DNA of 64,000 nucleotides from Planctomycetota bacterium (GCA_013349435.1 DUZQ01000005.1:1-64000), one strand, 5' to 3'. Numbered from the stretch's first letter, positions 48,660-58,706 are shown. The notes: a model not told the origin generated them from the letters alone. Made by a program: numbers and translations.

Positions 48660-48947
48660 ACAAACCTTCTTTAATAAACAATACTATTTTACTTTCGTTT
48701 TGAGAGCTTATACACCATCAGTAGTCGAAAGTCAACATTCAAATACCAAGTAATGTTTCCCTGTTCAGCGTGTCCTGTGCTGGTTCAGTTCCTCAGGGAC
48801 GGGGCCGGCCGGAGCAGGACGGTTCAAATGTTTACTTTTTCCAAACCAGAGGACCATTTTACAGGCAAAACCTTTTATCTCTTGAAAAAAGACCGCATTG
48901 CATTTATTTTTATGTATATTCAGTTTCTGGCAATAATGAGATTCCCT

Positions 48948-50375
48948 ATGGACATCGACCAAAGATACCAAAAAGCGGTCAAAAATTTGTCTGCTGTCGG
49001 CCAGAGCCACTTACTGGCTTTCTACGACCGGTTGAGCGACCTCGAGAAGCAGAAATTACTCGGACAAATTGAACGGCTTGACTTCTCACAGATACCCCTC
49101 TGGGTTGAAAAGTATGTTAAAAATTCTCAATCGATTTGTGTTCCGGACATTTATGAGCCTGCCCCGGCCTATCCTCCAAATCCCAAAGGCCCGGCTCAAC
49201 AGGAAAAATATGAATCGGCCCGGAAGCTGGGTGTCGAATTGCTTTCAGCCGGGAAGGTAGCCGCCTTCGTGGTTGCAGGCGGACAGGGCACACGTCTGGG
49301 CTTTGACGGGCCGAAAGGCAATTTTCCAATCAGTCCGATTAAAAACAAGACGCTTTTTCAGATTTTTGCAGAAATGATTCTTTCGGCCGGGGAAAAATAC
49401 GGGGCGAAGCTTTGCTGGTATATTATGACAAGCCCGCAAAATCATAATGCCACCGTCGAGATTTTTGATTCGAACAACTATTACGGCCTTAGCAAAACCG
49501 ATGTATTTATCTTTGAGCAGGGAACGCTGCCGAACTTTTCATTCGAGGGCAAAATACTCCTGGCCAACAAGGCAACAATCGCCACAAGCCCTGACGGGCA
49601 CGGTGGTTCACTGAAAGCCCTTTATAACAGCGGCGCTCTTTCTGCTATGAAGAGCAGGGGCATCGAATACATCAGCTACTGGCAGGTTGACAATCCGCTG
49701 GTCAATATCTTTGACCCGCTTTTTATCGGGCTGCACGCACTCGACGATGCTGAAATGTCGGCAAAGGCACTCGTCAAATCCGGCCCAACCGAAAAAGTCG
49801 GCAATCTCTGCCTCGCAGACGGAAAAGTTACCGTAATAGAGTACAGCGACCTTCCGGATGAGCAGGCCCGGAAGCGAAATCCGGACGGTTCTTTGCTCCT
49901 CGAACTCGGTTCCATCGGGATTCATATTATAAATGCCGCCTTTGTGGAGAAGCTGAACAAAGATGGATTTGCACTGCCAATCCACCGTGCTGTCAAGAAG
50001 ATCCCGCATATCAACACAAACGCAAATGCAGTAAGACCGGCAGAGCCGAATGGTCTGAAGCTCGAAACTTTCGTATTCGACGCCCTTCCGTTGGCTTCAA
50101 AATCCGTGATACTTAAAACCATCCGAAGCGAAGAATTTGCCCCTGTGAAGAACGCCGGCGGCGAAAACAGCCCCGATGTTACCCGAAAAATGATGATTGG
50201 CCGAGCCGCAGGATGGCTGGAATCGGCGGATGTAAGTATCCCTCGAAAACCGGACGGCTCACCCGACTGCATTATAGAAATCGCCCCGGGCTTTGCCCTT
50301 TCAGCCGAGCAGGTCAAGGCCAAAAAGGGTCGGATACCTCCGATAAGGACCGGTGATAAGGTTTATTTGGAATAA
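48948..50375 (+). CDS. UDP-sugar pyrophosphorylase (UDPGP type 1 family)
   Basis: VAAFVVAGGQGTRLGFDGPKGNFPISPIKNKTLFQIFAE; ORF track begins at 48753 but ATG at 48948 fits the domain start. Confidence 0.88.
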   Translation: MDIDQRYQKAVKNLSAVGQSHLLAFYDRLSDLEKQKLLGQIERLDFSQIPLWVEKYVKNSQSICVPDIYEPAPAYPPNPKGPAQQEKYESARKLGVELLSAGKVAAFVVAGGQGTRLGFDGPKGNFPISPIKNKTLFQIFAEMILSAGEKYGAKLCWYIMTSPQNHNATVEIFDSNNYYGLSKTDVFIFEQGTLPNFSFEGKILLANKATIATSPDGHGGSLKALYNSGALSAMKSRGIEYISYWQVDNPLVNIFDPLFIGLHALDDAEMSAKALVKSGPTEKVGNLCLADGKVTVIEYSDLPDEQARKRNPDGSLLLELGSIGIHIINAAFVEKLNKDGFALPIHRAVKKIPHINTNANAVRPAEPNGLKLETFVFDALPLASKSVILKTIRSEEFAPVKNAGGENSPDVTRKMMIGRAAGWLESADVSIPRKPDGSPDCIIEIAPGFALSAEQVKAKKGRIPPIRTGDKVYLE

Positions 50376-50383
50376 TACCCGGC

Positions 50384-51433
50384 TTAAATAATCAGCATTG
50401 CATCGCCGTAAGAGTAAAATCGGTATCGCTCTTCAACTGCATGATGGTATGCCTCTAAGACTTTATCCAATCCTGCAAAGGCGCAAACCAGAGCAAGCAG
50501 GCTGGAGCGGGGCAGATGAAAATTCGTTATCATAGCGTCAACCATCCGAAATTCATACCCCGGCATAATAAATAAATCCGTTACCCCCTCAAAAGGGGCT
50601 ACTTTCCCATTACGGCAAACCGCTTCCAGAGTTCTTACTGAAGTGGTTCCGACTGCGATAATTCGCCCGCCCTTTTGTTTTGTATCGTTAATGAGGTTCG
50701 CACTGTCCGGCAGGATACTAAACCACTCGGCGTGCATTTTGTGTTCTTCGAGTTTCTCTGTCTTTATTGGAGCAAAAGTGCCGGGCCCAACGTGCAGGGT
50801 AATAAAGGCAAGCCGGACTCCTTTTTGCTTCAATTGCTCTAAAAGTCTCTCTGTAAAGTGCAAACCTGCGGTCGGTGCCGCCACGGCACCTGATTTTTCG
50901 GCATACACCGTCTGGTAACGCCGAAGGTCCGTTTTTGCCAACTGCTTGTTTTCATTGCGCTTAATGTAAGGAGGCAGCGGGGCAAATCCTATTTGAGCCA
51001 AAATCCGGTCTGCATTTTGAGCCGAGCCGACATCAAGCAGCCACCGTCCATCCCTGGTTCTCTCGACAGCTTTTACCCGGTGAAAATCAACCCCTTCCCT
51101 GTTCCGAAGCACTATCATTTCACCGGTTTTAACCTTGCCTGCACCTTTGACCATCACTTCCCACAAACCGTTGCGCCTCTGTGATACAAATAAGGCCTCC
51201 AGCTTTGCCCCCGTCCGGCGTCTGGCAAAAAATCTTGCCGGCAGGACCTTCGTATTATTAAAAACCACACAGTCTCCGGCGCCGATATATTCAAGGACGT
51301 CTGCGAATCGCCTGTCCAAAACCGTTCCCGCCCGCCTGTCCATTACCAAAAGCCGTGAGGTGCCGCGAGTCCTGTTCGGGCTTTGCGCAATCAACTCGCT
51401 CGGCAAGTTATAATTTAAGCATTTGGTCCGCAT
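50384..51433 (-). CDS. queA: S-adenosylmethionine:tRNA ribosyltransferase-isomerase
   Basis: YNLPSELIAQSPNRTRGTSRLLVMDR; GAVAAPTAGLHFTERLLEQL; LHVGPGTFAPIKTEKLEEHKMHAEWF. Confidence 0.96.
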   Translation of the reverse strand: MRTKCLNYNLPSELIAQSPNRTRGTSRLLVMDRRAGTVLDRRFADVLEYIGAGDCVVFNNTKVLPARFFARRRTGAKLEALFVSQRRNGLWEVMVKGAGKVKTGEMIVLRNREGVDFHRVKAVERTRDGRWLLDVGSAQNADRILAQIGFAPLPPYIKRNENKQLAKTDLRRYQTVYAEKSGAVAAPTAGLHFTERLLEQLKQKGVRLAFITLHVGPGTFAPIKTEKLEEHKMHAEWFSILPDSANLINDTKQKGGRIIAVGTTSVRTLEAVCRNGKVAPFEGVTDLFIMPGYEFRMVDAMITNFHLPRSSLLALVCAFAGLDKVLEAYHHAVEERYRFYSYGDAMLII

Positions 51434-51632
51434 AGCCCCACGTTAATACCGCCGGCAATAAATTGCCAGCAAATTCTCCGTTAAGACGTGTGCCTGAGAA
51501 GGCTCATAAAAATTTTCAGAAATTGCACGTTTTTCACAGCCTGACACAACTTCAAAGTTAACCCGCCTTTTTGCTTTACCGATAGCATAACTGTGATTGA
51601 ATGTAACAGCAACACTTTCAGTGGAAAATATC

Positions 51633-51833
51633 ATGGCGTCAACTCGGTCGTATGAACAGGTAGCCTCAGGAGTAAGCTCCTTAACCAAATCACAGCTAAA
51701 GCGTCGTCTGCTCAATTTTAAAGGCCGTTTAAGGCTCGACTTTACCGAGAAATATCTCGACAGTCTGACGGTTGATAAATTAAGACATATCCTCGCCGCA
51801 GCGCTGCTTACAAACATGAAAAATCACGTCTAA
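51633..51833 (+). CDS. Small hypothetical protein
   Basis: MASTRSYEQVASGVSSLTKSQLKRRLLNFKGRLRLDFTEKYLDSLTVDKLRHILAAALLTNMKNHV looks like a compact folded protein; overlaps an antisense ORF. Confidence 0.5.
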   Translation: MASTRSYEQVASGVSSLTKSQLKRRLLNFKGRLRLDFTEKYLDSLTVDKLRHILAAALLTNMKNHV

Positions 51834-52012
51834 TATATTCACGCTGTTGCGGTAAAGAAAAGCGGCACAGTTAAAATGCCCGGCAAGCCTAAAACGCACA
51901 ATAAGCCTGTCATGCAATTTTGAGTAAGTATGTCCTTTTTGGGTTTATTTTTTCCGTTTTCTGCAATAAAAGCGCTTTACAGTACGTCTAAACCAGTGTC
52001 AACTGGTTAAAT

Positions 52013-52564
52013 ATGGAATCGCAAAGGGACCTAAAAGAGATAATTGCCGCTTGTCAGGCCGGGAGCAACGATGCGTTTTCGCTGCTGGTTGATATTTACG
52101 CAAGTCGTTGTTACAGCTATTTTTATCGGCTGACGGGCAACTTCGCCCAAAGCAACGACCTGCTCAGTACGCTGTTTTTGAAACTTGTCGAAAAGATTGG
52201 CACCTTCAGACTCACCAGCGGCTCTTTTGAAAAATGGCTTTTTACTATCGCGTCCAATATTTTTCGCGACCATTTGAGGCGCCAATACCGGCAAAAAAAG
52301 CTGCTGGCGGACAAGGCTGAAGAGTTAGAGATTCAGACCGCAACAACTCCGAGCAAAGCCGACATTGAGACGATAGACGAGCTTCAGGTCCAAATGGCCA
52401 AGCTGGACGCAGAAACCGTTGAACTTTTAATGTTACGTTTTTATGGGGGATTAACCTTCCGGCAAATCGCCGAGATGCGGTCCGAGCCTGTCGGAACGGT
52501 CCTTTCAAAAGTCCATCGCGGACTGAAGAGATTAAGAGAACTGATGGAGCGTGGTAATGACTGA
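52013..52564 (+). CDS. ECF RNA polymerase sigma factor
   Basis: IIAACQAGSNDAFSLLVDIYASRCYSYFYRLTGNFAQSNDLLSTLFLKL...LLMLRFYGGLTFRQIAEMRSEPVGTVLSKVHRGLKRLREL. Confidence 0.9.
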   Translation: MESQRDLKEIIAACQAGSNDAFSLLVDIYASRCYSYFYRLTGNFAQSNDLLSTLFLKLVEKIGTFRLTSGSFEKWLFTIASNIFRDHLRRQYRQKKLLADKAEELEIQTATTPSKADIETIDELQVQMAKLDAETVELLMLRFYGGLTFRQIAEMRSEPVGTVLSKVHRGLKRLRELMERGND

Positions 52565-53069
52565 GAACAGAGAAAATCTGGATGAACTATTGTCAAGGTT
52601 TTTTGACGAGGGTAAGACCCACGAAGCCGCCGAGGAAATCCGGGCTGGGGAAAAGCTTTTAGCTTCTTTTTCTGCGCCTGTCTGCGACCAGGCCGTGATT
52701 AACAACATAAAGGCCAAAATCAGGCTGCAACTAAAGGCCCGCAAAAGAAGGCAACTGGTCAGGTCGGTTTTCGACCGGGTAGCCGTTGCTGCGGTAATTA
52801 TCGTCCTGGCCATAGCAGGTGTCAGATTCTTCCCTGCATCTGAAAATCGACAAACGACGACAAGCAAATCCGGTGTTGACTTTAACTGGGATGACCAAAG
52901 CGTCGGCAACGGCTATGAGCAATTTGCAGCTTTGACAGACCAAATCGAAGAAATAGAATCAAGCATACTCGCCATCAGGCTGGGTGAGTATGAAGCCGGG
53001 AGCAGCATGATTCTGACGGACCTTGAGGCGGAAATGAGTGAAATTAATGGAGATTTCTGGAAAGGGTAA
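52551..53069 (+). CDS. Putative anti-sigma factor / single-TM protein
   Basis: Overlaps the sigma gene by 14 bp; cytoplasmic N-terminus, TM VAVAAVIIVLAIAGVRFF. Confidence 0.6.
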   Translation: MVMTENRENLDELLSRFFDEGKTHEAAEEIRAGEKLLASFSAPVCDQAVINNIKAKIRLQLKARKRRQLVRSVFDRVAVAAVIIVLAIAGVRFFPASENRQTTTSKSGVDFNWDDQSVGNGYEQFAALTDQIEEIESSILAIRLGEYEAGSSMILTDLEAEMSEINGDFWKG

Positions 53070-53721
53070 ACAAATGACAACGCTGAAGAAAAATAATTAT
53101 CTAATCGCAATAGTGCTGAGCGCATTTATCGTACTGCTGTCGGGAATCGGTGTAAGCTACGGCGCCAAAAAGCCGGCGTCTAAGCCGGCGGACAAACAAA
53201 AATCCGGACAACTCGAGAAGCAGAACAGGCAAAAGGTCAATAGGTTTCTTAAAAGAGTGGAAAAAAACAATCCAAAACGAGCGGCTCGACTCAGGCGACT
53301 CCGCAAAAACAATCCGGCGAAGTTCAACGAGAAAGTTCGCAAAGCAGTGCGAGGCCGCGCGCGCAAATCCGAAGCACAGACTAAAAAAGCCTCGAAGCAA
53401 AATTGGCGCAGAGGCGGCCCGCGCAGAGGCGAATGGCCAGGCCGGATGGGTTGGCACAGAGGCGGCCCGGGCAGAGGCGAATGGCCAGGCCGGATGGGTT
53501 GGCGCAGAGGCGGCCCGGACAGAGGCGAATGGCCAGGCCGGATGGGTTGGCGCAGAGGCGGCCCGCGCAGAGGCGAATGGCCAGGCCGGATGGGTTGGCG
53601 CAGAGGCGGCCCGGGCAGAGGCGAGTGGCCAAGCCGGATGGGTTGGCGCAGAGGCAGGCAATTCGAAGGGGCCAAACACCTGCAACACGATGAATCAGAT
53701 ATATGGGGCGACGATGATTAG
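53038..53721 (+). CDS. Secreted Arg/Gly-rich repeat protein
   Basis: Signal-like TM LIAIVLSAFIVLLSGIGVSYGA; basic module NNPKRAARLRRLRKNNPAKFNEKVRKAV; five RGGPxRGEWPGRMGWR repeats; likely start MTTLKKN (53074). Confidence 0.65.
   Translation: MKLMEISGKGKQMTTLKKNNYLIAIVLSAFIVLLSGIGVSYGAKKPASKPADKQKSGQLEKQNRQKVNRFLKRVEKNNPKRAARLRRLRKNNPAKFNEKVRKAVRGRARKSEAQTKKASKQNWRRGGPRRGEWPGRMGWHRGGPGRGEWPGRMGWRRGGPDRGEWPGRMGWRRGGPRRGEWPGRMGWRRGGPGRGEWPSRMGWRRGRQFEGAKHLQHDESDIWGDDD
53413..53652 (+). repeat. Five tandem 48-bp (16-aa) coding repeats
   Basis: ggcggcccg(c/g)(g/a)cagaggcgaatggccaggccggatgggttggc(g/a)caga repeated five times in frame. Confidence 0.92.
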
Positions 53722-53783
53722 GACCGGCAGCAGGCAGGGAAGGTATTTTTGAGTTAACGAGGATTTGTGGAAAGGATAAAGAT

Positions 53784-54770
53784 ATGACAATCAGAAGAAT
53801 CCCCAGATGGCACGTGGCGGCGGCTTTCGCAGCGATACTGACGCTGATTAGCCTGACACCCGCAATTCAGGCCGAGGCCGATGAGGATATGTGGTCGGAT
53901 GAACCGACTGAAATGAGACAACGTCCCGGACTCAGCGACGAGAGAGCCGAGGAGTTTCTCGACCGTCTCGCAGAGCTGCATCCCGAACGCGCCGCGGAAT
54001 TGCGCAAGCTAAGAGAGGACAATCCAGATCAATTCGGCAAAGAAATCCGCCAGGCATTTGCCGAAAGACACCATGTGGGAGATCGCCGGGGCGGCGAGTT
54101 TCGCGGCCAAGGCAGAAGCGGTGAACGCCCAGGACGCAGGACAGGACGCCGAGACAGTGAGCATTCAGGACGCAGGACAGGGCCCGGCCTTATGCGAGAC
54201 AAGCCCGGAGCAGACGGGCAGCGCGAACGCGGAGCCGGACACAGCGGCAGAGGCGAGCGGTGGAGGCAGCACTTTGAAAGGAGACATGATGAGTACATCG
54301 AATGGCTCGATAAGAACTTCCCTGAAGAGGCCGGGAAACTGGCGCGGCTGCGTGAAAGGGAACCGGAGGACCTCGAGGAATACATTCGGCAGGTTATCGA
54401 CAGCAGGGACAAGTTCGGTGAAATAATGGAGGCCGAGGAAAGGAATCCGGAATTAGCAGAGGTACTGAAGGAAGACTTCGAAATAAAACGTGAGCGTGAA
54501 ATACTTCTGGAGAAAATCCGCAGTGCCAAAGGAAAACAAAGCGGCAAACTCAACAAGCAACTTGAGGAATTAGTCAACAGAAGATTCGACCTGATTGTGC
54601 GAAAAAAACAACTTCGGTATGAACACCTTCTCAGAAGGCTTGAAAGACTGCAAAAAGAGGTAAGGCGTCGCGAAGCGGACGTGGAAAAAATGAAGAACAA
54701 AAAGCCGCAGCTAATCAAGGAGCGGCTTGAAGAACTGACAGGCAGGTCAGAAAAGATAAACTGGGACTGA
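53784..54770 (+). CDS. Secreted highly charged protein with two 'NPerAaeLrkLRe' modules
   Basis: Signal peptide; FLDRLAELHPERAAELRKLREDNPDQFGKEIRQAF and WLDKNFPEEAGKLARLREREPEDLEEYIRQVI; C-terminal coiled coil. Confidence 0.65.
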   Translation: MTIRRIPRWHVAAAFAAILTLISLTPAIQAEADEDMWSDEPTEMRQRPGLSDERAEEFLDRLAELHPERAAELRKLREDNPDQFGKEIRQAFAERHHVGDRRGGEFRGQGRSGERPGRRTGRRDSEHSGRRTGPGLMRDKPGADGQRERGAGHSGRGERWRQHFERRHDEYIEWLDKNFPEEAGKLARLREREPEDLEEYIRQVIDSRDKFGEIMEAEERNPELAEVLKEDFEIKREREILLEKIRSAKGKQSGKLNKQLEELVNRRFDLIVRKKQLRYEHLLRRLERLQKEVRRREADVEKMKNKKPQLIKERLEELTGRSEKINWD

Positions 54771-54850
54771 ACTGGATAACAGGCCGCAGATAATATAAGA
54801 CAGAAAAGGTTCACCTGCGACCGGGTGATGTTTGTCCATTAAGGTCCGGT

Positions 54851-55690
54851 CTAAATTCCACGCTGCCGGCGTCTGGATGCTTCGCGTAACATTTTCTTTT
54901 CTTTCCGGGTCAGGCTTGTAATCCCGTGTGAGTGAACTTTATCGAGGATTCGGTCAATCTCCGCCTGAAACGCTCTCTGCCGGTTTATATCGCTTTCCCA
55001 CGTGAAGGTTCGTCGGGGCCTTTTTGCCGCGTATTTCTTCCAACGGGGCCACAGCACATAAACGGCACCTGCAGCCATACCGGCAAGATGCGCGGCCTCA
55101 CCGCCGGCGTTGGCACTTCCGGTAACACTCATAAAGTTCAGACATGCAAAAATAATCGCCAAAACATACAGCCGAATCGGAAATATCCCCCAAAAATAGA
55201 CCTGCATATTCGGATGCAGTATTGCACCGGCGGCCAAAAGGCCATAAATCGCGCCTGACGCCCCTATTAAAAAACCTACTTTCAAAATCCCCGCAAAGAC
55301 CAGCAGCGTATATAATACCCCGCCCATCGCTCCACATATCAGGTAGAACACAAGAAACTTTCTGCCGCCCCACTGCCCTTCAAGCATAGGGCCGAAGAAA
55401 TACAGAATAAGCATATTCCAGATGACATGCCAAAAACCGCCGTGCAGAAACTGGTATGTTATCAATCGCCAAATCTGCAACGACATACCAACAGTCTCCG
55501 GAAGCACAGAGAACCATAAAAGAAACAGATTCCCAATGGCCGGTATCATATAGGAAACCACAAACACCACTATGTTAATAATGAGCAGCCACTTTACGAC
55601 ATGCGTCATAGGTGGCAGCGTAATTTGGACCTGCCGGCCGTACATTCCGCCATCCGGTTCGCGGGCGTAATCTCTATCGTAAATTCCCAT
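54851..55690 (-). CDS. Rhomboid-family intramembrane serine protease
   Basis: FLHGGFWHVIWNMLILYFFGPMLEGQWG; GASGAIYGLLAAG. Confidence 0.93.
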   Translation of the reverse strand: MGIYDRDYAREPDGGMYGRQVQITLPPMTHVVKWLLIINIVVFVVSYMIPAIGNLFLLWFSVLPETVGMSLQIWRLITYQFLHGGFWHVIWNMLILYFFGPMLEGQWGGRKFLVFYLICGAMGGVLYTLLVFAGILKVGFLIGASGAIYGLLAAGAILHPNMQVYFWGIFPIRLYVLAIIFACLNFMSVTGSANAGGEAAHLAGMAAGAVYVLWPRWKKYAAKRPRRTFTWESDINRQRAFQAEIDRILDKVHSHGITSLTRKEKKMLREASRRRQRGI

Positions 55691-55754
55691 AATACCGCAA
55701 AATCACCTATCCTGAATCCATATTCTCCATTATACTATTTACTATGCTCTGAAA

Positions 55755-55978
55755 AAACCTTATAGATGTCATTCTGATCCCTTCGCTTCGCTCGAGGACA
55801 GGCTCTGTGAAGAATCTCACTGTTTCGAATATGTCATTCCGGGCTTGACCCGGAATCCAGAACTCTAATATCTGGATTCCAGCTGGAGTTTATGCCGTAC
55901 TCTGATACGGTGCTGGAATGACAGACGCAAGCCAGAGATTCTTCACCCCGATAAATCGGGTTTCAGAATGACACAGAG
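55755..55978. repeat. Cluster of dispersed TGTCATTCC...GGAATGACA elements
   Basis: tgtcattctgatcccttcgcttcgctcgagg..., tgtcattccgggcttgacccggaatccag, ctggattccag...tggaatgacag, agattcttcacc...cagaatgacac. Confidence 0.7.
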
Positions 55979-56040
55979 CTTTACTAAAACCCTATTATAG
56001 TATCGGCAGAATATGTCATTGTTCAAGGGAAAATCCAATA

Positions 56041-57231
56041 ATGGATAAATTCGCTTTTCTGCAGGAACAGTTAAGAGAACTTGAAAGCTGCGGTTTGCTC
56101 CGGCGGCTCCTTTGTGTGGAGTCTGCGCAGGGGCCTGTGGTACGGTTTGAAGGTGATCCGGGCGAGAAAGTACTTTTTTGCAGCAATAATTATCTCAACC
56201 TGGCTGAAGACAAGCGGGTCGCTGCCGCTGTTACAGCAGCGGTGAAGCGATACGGCTACGGAGGAGCCGCCTCACGGCTAATCAGCGGCACTATGAAGCC
56301 GCATCTTGATGTTGAGTCGACTTTTTCTGAGTTTTTCGGCACCGAATCTGCGCTTTTATTCCCTTCCGGCTGGACTGCAAACGAGGCGGTCCTGAAGACC
56401 ATACCACAAAAAGGGGACATTGTCCTGCTGGATAGGTTCGACCATGCCTCGATTATAGATGCAGCAAGGGCCGGCGGTGCCGAATTTCGCACCTATCGCC
56501 CCGATAACTTAGACAGACTGGAGAAATTTCTTGCTATTAAAAAGTACAAGCGCAGATTTATTGTTACAGAAAGTGTCTTTTCGATGGACGGCAACGCAGC
56601 AGACCTTGCCAGGCTCGCTGGCCTTAAGAGAGCATATAATGCCGTCTTAATTGTCGATGAAGCACATGCTCTGGGCTGTCTGGGGGAAACCGGAGCGGGT
56701 CTTGCCCAGGAGGTCGGACTGCTCGGCGAGATTGACATTATTGTCGCGCCTCTGGGTAAGGCAGTCGCTGCAACCGGTGCAATTGTTGCCGGCCCGAGAA
56801 CGGTCATCGACTATCTTATTAATAAAGCCAGGGCCTTTATCTATACCACCGCGCCGGCTCCGGTAACCTGTGCAGCGATATCAGCCGCCCTGAAGATAAT
56901 TAAAACCGAGCCGCAAAGGCGGGAAAGATTGAAGGCTAACGCCGAATACATCCGCACCGGATTGGGTAAGCTCGGCGCTGATACCGGCAAAAGTACAACT
57001 CATATCATCCCGGTCATCATAGGCCCCAGTAAAGATACACTACGTATTTCGAAGGATTTGTACGACAGAGGTTTTTTCATCGCGGCAATCAGGCCGCCAA
57101 CGGTGCCTGAAGGCTCGGCAAGACTCAGAATCTCGGTTCAATCGGACCACACAAAAGAACAACTCGACGGTCTTGTCGAAGCGATTGAAGAGATAACAAA
57201 GGGAACGTCGGCTATTTTGCGTTGTCGATGA
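56041..57231 (+). CDS. Aminotransferase class I/II, 8-amino-7-oxononanoate synthase-like (alpha-oxoamine synthase)
   Basis: FCSNNYLNLAEDKRV, GYGGAASRLISGTMKPHLDVE, DEAHALGCLGETGAG. Confidence 0.9.
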   Translation: MDKFAFLQEQLRELESCGLLRRLLCVESAQGPVVRFEGDPGEKVLFCSNNYLNLAEDKRVAAAVTAAVKRYGYGGAASRLISGTMKPHLDVESTFSEFFGTESALLFPSGWTANEAVLKTIPQKGDIVLLDRFDHASIIDAARAGGAEFRTYRPDNLDRLEKFLAIKKYKRRFIVTESVFSMDGNAADLARLAGLKRAYNAVLIVDEAHALGCLGETGAGLAQEVGLLGEIDIIVAPLGKAVAATGAIVAGPRTVIDYLINKARAFIYTTAPAPVTCAAISAALKIIKTEPQRRERLKANAEYIRTGLGKLGADTGKSTTHIIPVIIGPSKDTLRISKDLYDRGFFIAAIRPPTVPEGSARLRISVQSDHTKEQLDGLVEAIEEITKGTSAILRCR

Positions 57232-58621
57232 TTGCCTTTGCGATGTCGTTTATTGCGGTGCGGGTCCGGCCATTTGCACCGGTGGTAAGGATGCTGAATA
57301 TGTAATCGCCGTCGGCGGTGGTGGATACGCCGGAAAAGGACTTGGCAAGTTTTACATAGCCTGTCTTGCCTAATATCCTGCCTTTGTATTTTGCCTCTTC
57401 GAAATATTTTGCAATCGTCCCGTCACTTCCCCCCACCGCTAATGATTCGATATACAACCCGCGATTTTGGCTCTTATAAATATCCAAGAAGACCTTTGTT
57501 ACGGCGTTTGGGCTGAGCTTATTTTCTTTGCTGAGTCCGCTGCCGTCGTCCAGATTAAACTCGCCCGGGTCGATGCCCAGCTTGATGAGATACTGTTTTA
57601 TTAAATTCAGGCCGTGGGGCCAGGAGCCGTTAAGTCTGCCGCTGTTTTCGGCGGATATCGTCTTAACGAGTGCTTCTGCGGCCAGGCCGAGACTGTCTTT
57701 GTTGCAGCGGGAAAGGACGTCGGCGATCGGTGAAGAGTAAGTTTTGAGTATATTGATTCTGCTGTCGTTCCTGACGAGTCTGCCCTCGAGCTTGCCAGTA
57801 ACTTCGATGCCTGCTGCTGCGAGTTTTTCAGCTAAGACAAATCCGAAGAACTCGGCGGGGCTTTCAATAGCCACATCAAAGCCGGCCTGCTTTGTGCACT
57901 TACCCTTAATGGTAAGCTTGTTCGGGGTTGTGTTGCGATAGGCCCCTACCGCGCTATTGCCCCGTGATGTCGGGACGACCTTGTTTACAAGCCGGACGTA
58001 GCCGGTTTGAGGTTGAATGGTTATGCCGACTTTTCCGCCGGTATTTTTTGTGGTTATCCTGACGCAGTTGCAGTTGTAGTTCAGTCCGCTGACTTCGCAG
58101 GCGTAGGGTCGATTGAGTTGGTCGCGGGGCCAATTGGGATGTACACGGTTGTCATCGAAGAATGTGCTGTCAATGATAATCCCGTTGAGGGAGGTGATGC
58201 GGGCTGCTTTTAGTGTGGCGATTATGTCGTTAATTATCCAGTCAGCCGCCCTGTTGTGCTTTTTGTCGGTATTATCGTCTCCGAGCAGTGGGTCGCCGCC
58301 GCCGATAACGGCCAGGGTTTGTTCGAGAAGGCCGACTCTTGTGGTGAACTCGTAATCGGGTCCGAGGTATTCGAGTGCGGCAGCGGAGGTTATTATCTTC
58401 ATATTCGAGGCCGGTATCATAGGTTTGTCGGCGTTGCGTGCGTAGAGAGTTTTGCCGGTTTTGGCGTTTATCACCTTAACGGCGAAGCAGACTTTCTTTT
58501 GGCTCTTTCGGTTGATGATAGAATTGATCCGGCTGGTGAGAGAAGCGCGTGCGAAGGTAGGTGCGTACAAGCTGAAAATCAGCAGAACGAGTAACTTTTT
58601 GCCAATACTTTTTCCAAACAT
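57212..58621 (-). CDS. dacB: D-alanyl-D-alanine carboxypeptidase/endopeptidase (PBP4/DacB-like)
   Basis: MIPASNMKIITSAAALEYLGPDYEFTTRVG; DDGSGLSKENKLSPNAVT; GKTGYVKLAKSFSGV. Confidence 0.92.
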   Translation of the reverse strand: MFGKSIGKKLLVLLIFSLYAPTFARASLTSRINSIINRKSQKKVCFAVKVINAKTGKTLYARNADKPMIPASNMKIITSAAALEYLGPDYEFTTRVGLLEQTLAVIGGGDPLLGDDNTDKKHNRAADWIINDIIATLKAARITSLNGIIIDSTFFDDNRVHPNWPRDQLNRPYACEVSGLNYNCNCVRITTKNTGGKVGITIQPQTGYVRLVNKVVPTSRGNSAVGAYRNTTPNKLTIKGKCTKQAGFDVAIESPAEFFGFVLAEKLAAAGIEVTGKLEGRLVRNDSRINILKTYSSPIADVLSRCNKDSLGLAAEALVKTISAENSGRLNGSWPHGLNLIKQYLIKLGIDPGEFNLDDGSGLSKENKLSPNAVTKVFLDIYKSQNRGLYIESLAVGGSDGTIAKYFEEAKYKGRILGKTGYVKLAKSFSGVSTTADGDYIFSILTTGANGRTRTAINDIAKAIIDNAK

Positions 58622-58706
58622 ATATGAATAAATTCAAAATCAGGTACAAGTGTCGCCCTTCTTCGCCGCTGGAGTTTTTCGCAGGAGGGGCGCACGTAGA
58701 TTTCAG

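Noticed and set aside
53101-53693. Long antisense and alternative-frame ORFs over the RG-rich gene
   Set aside because: They are by-products of the 48-bp tandem repeat, which is open in several frames; the frame with a signal sequence and operon context is preferred.
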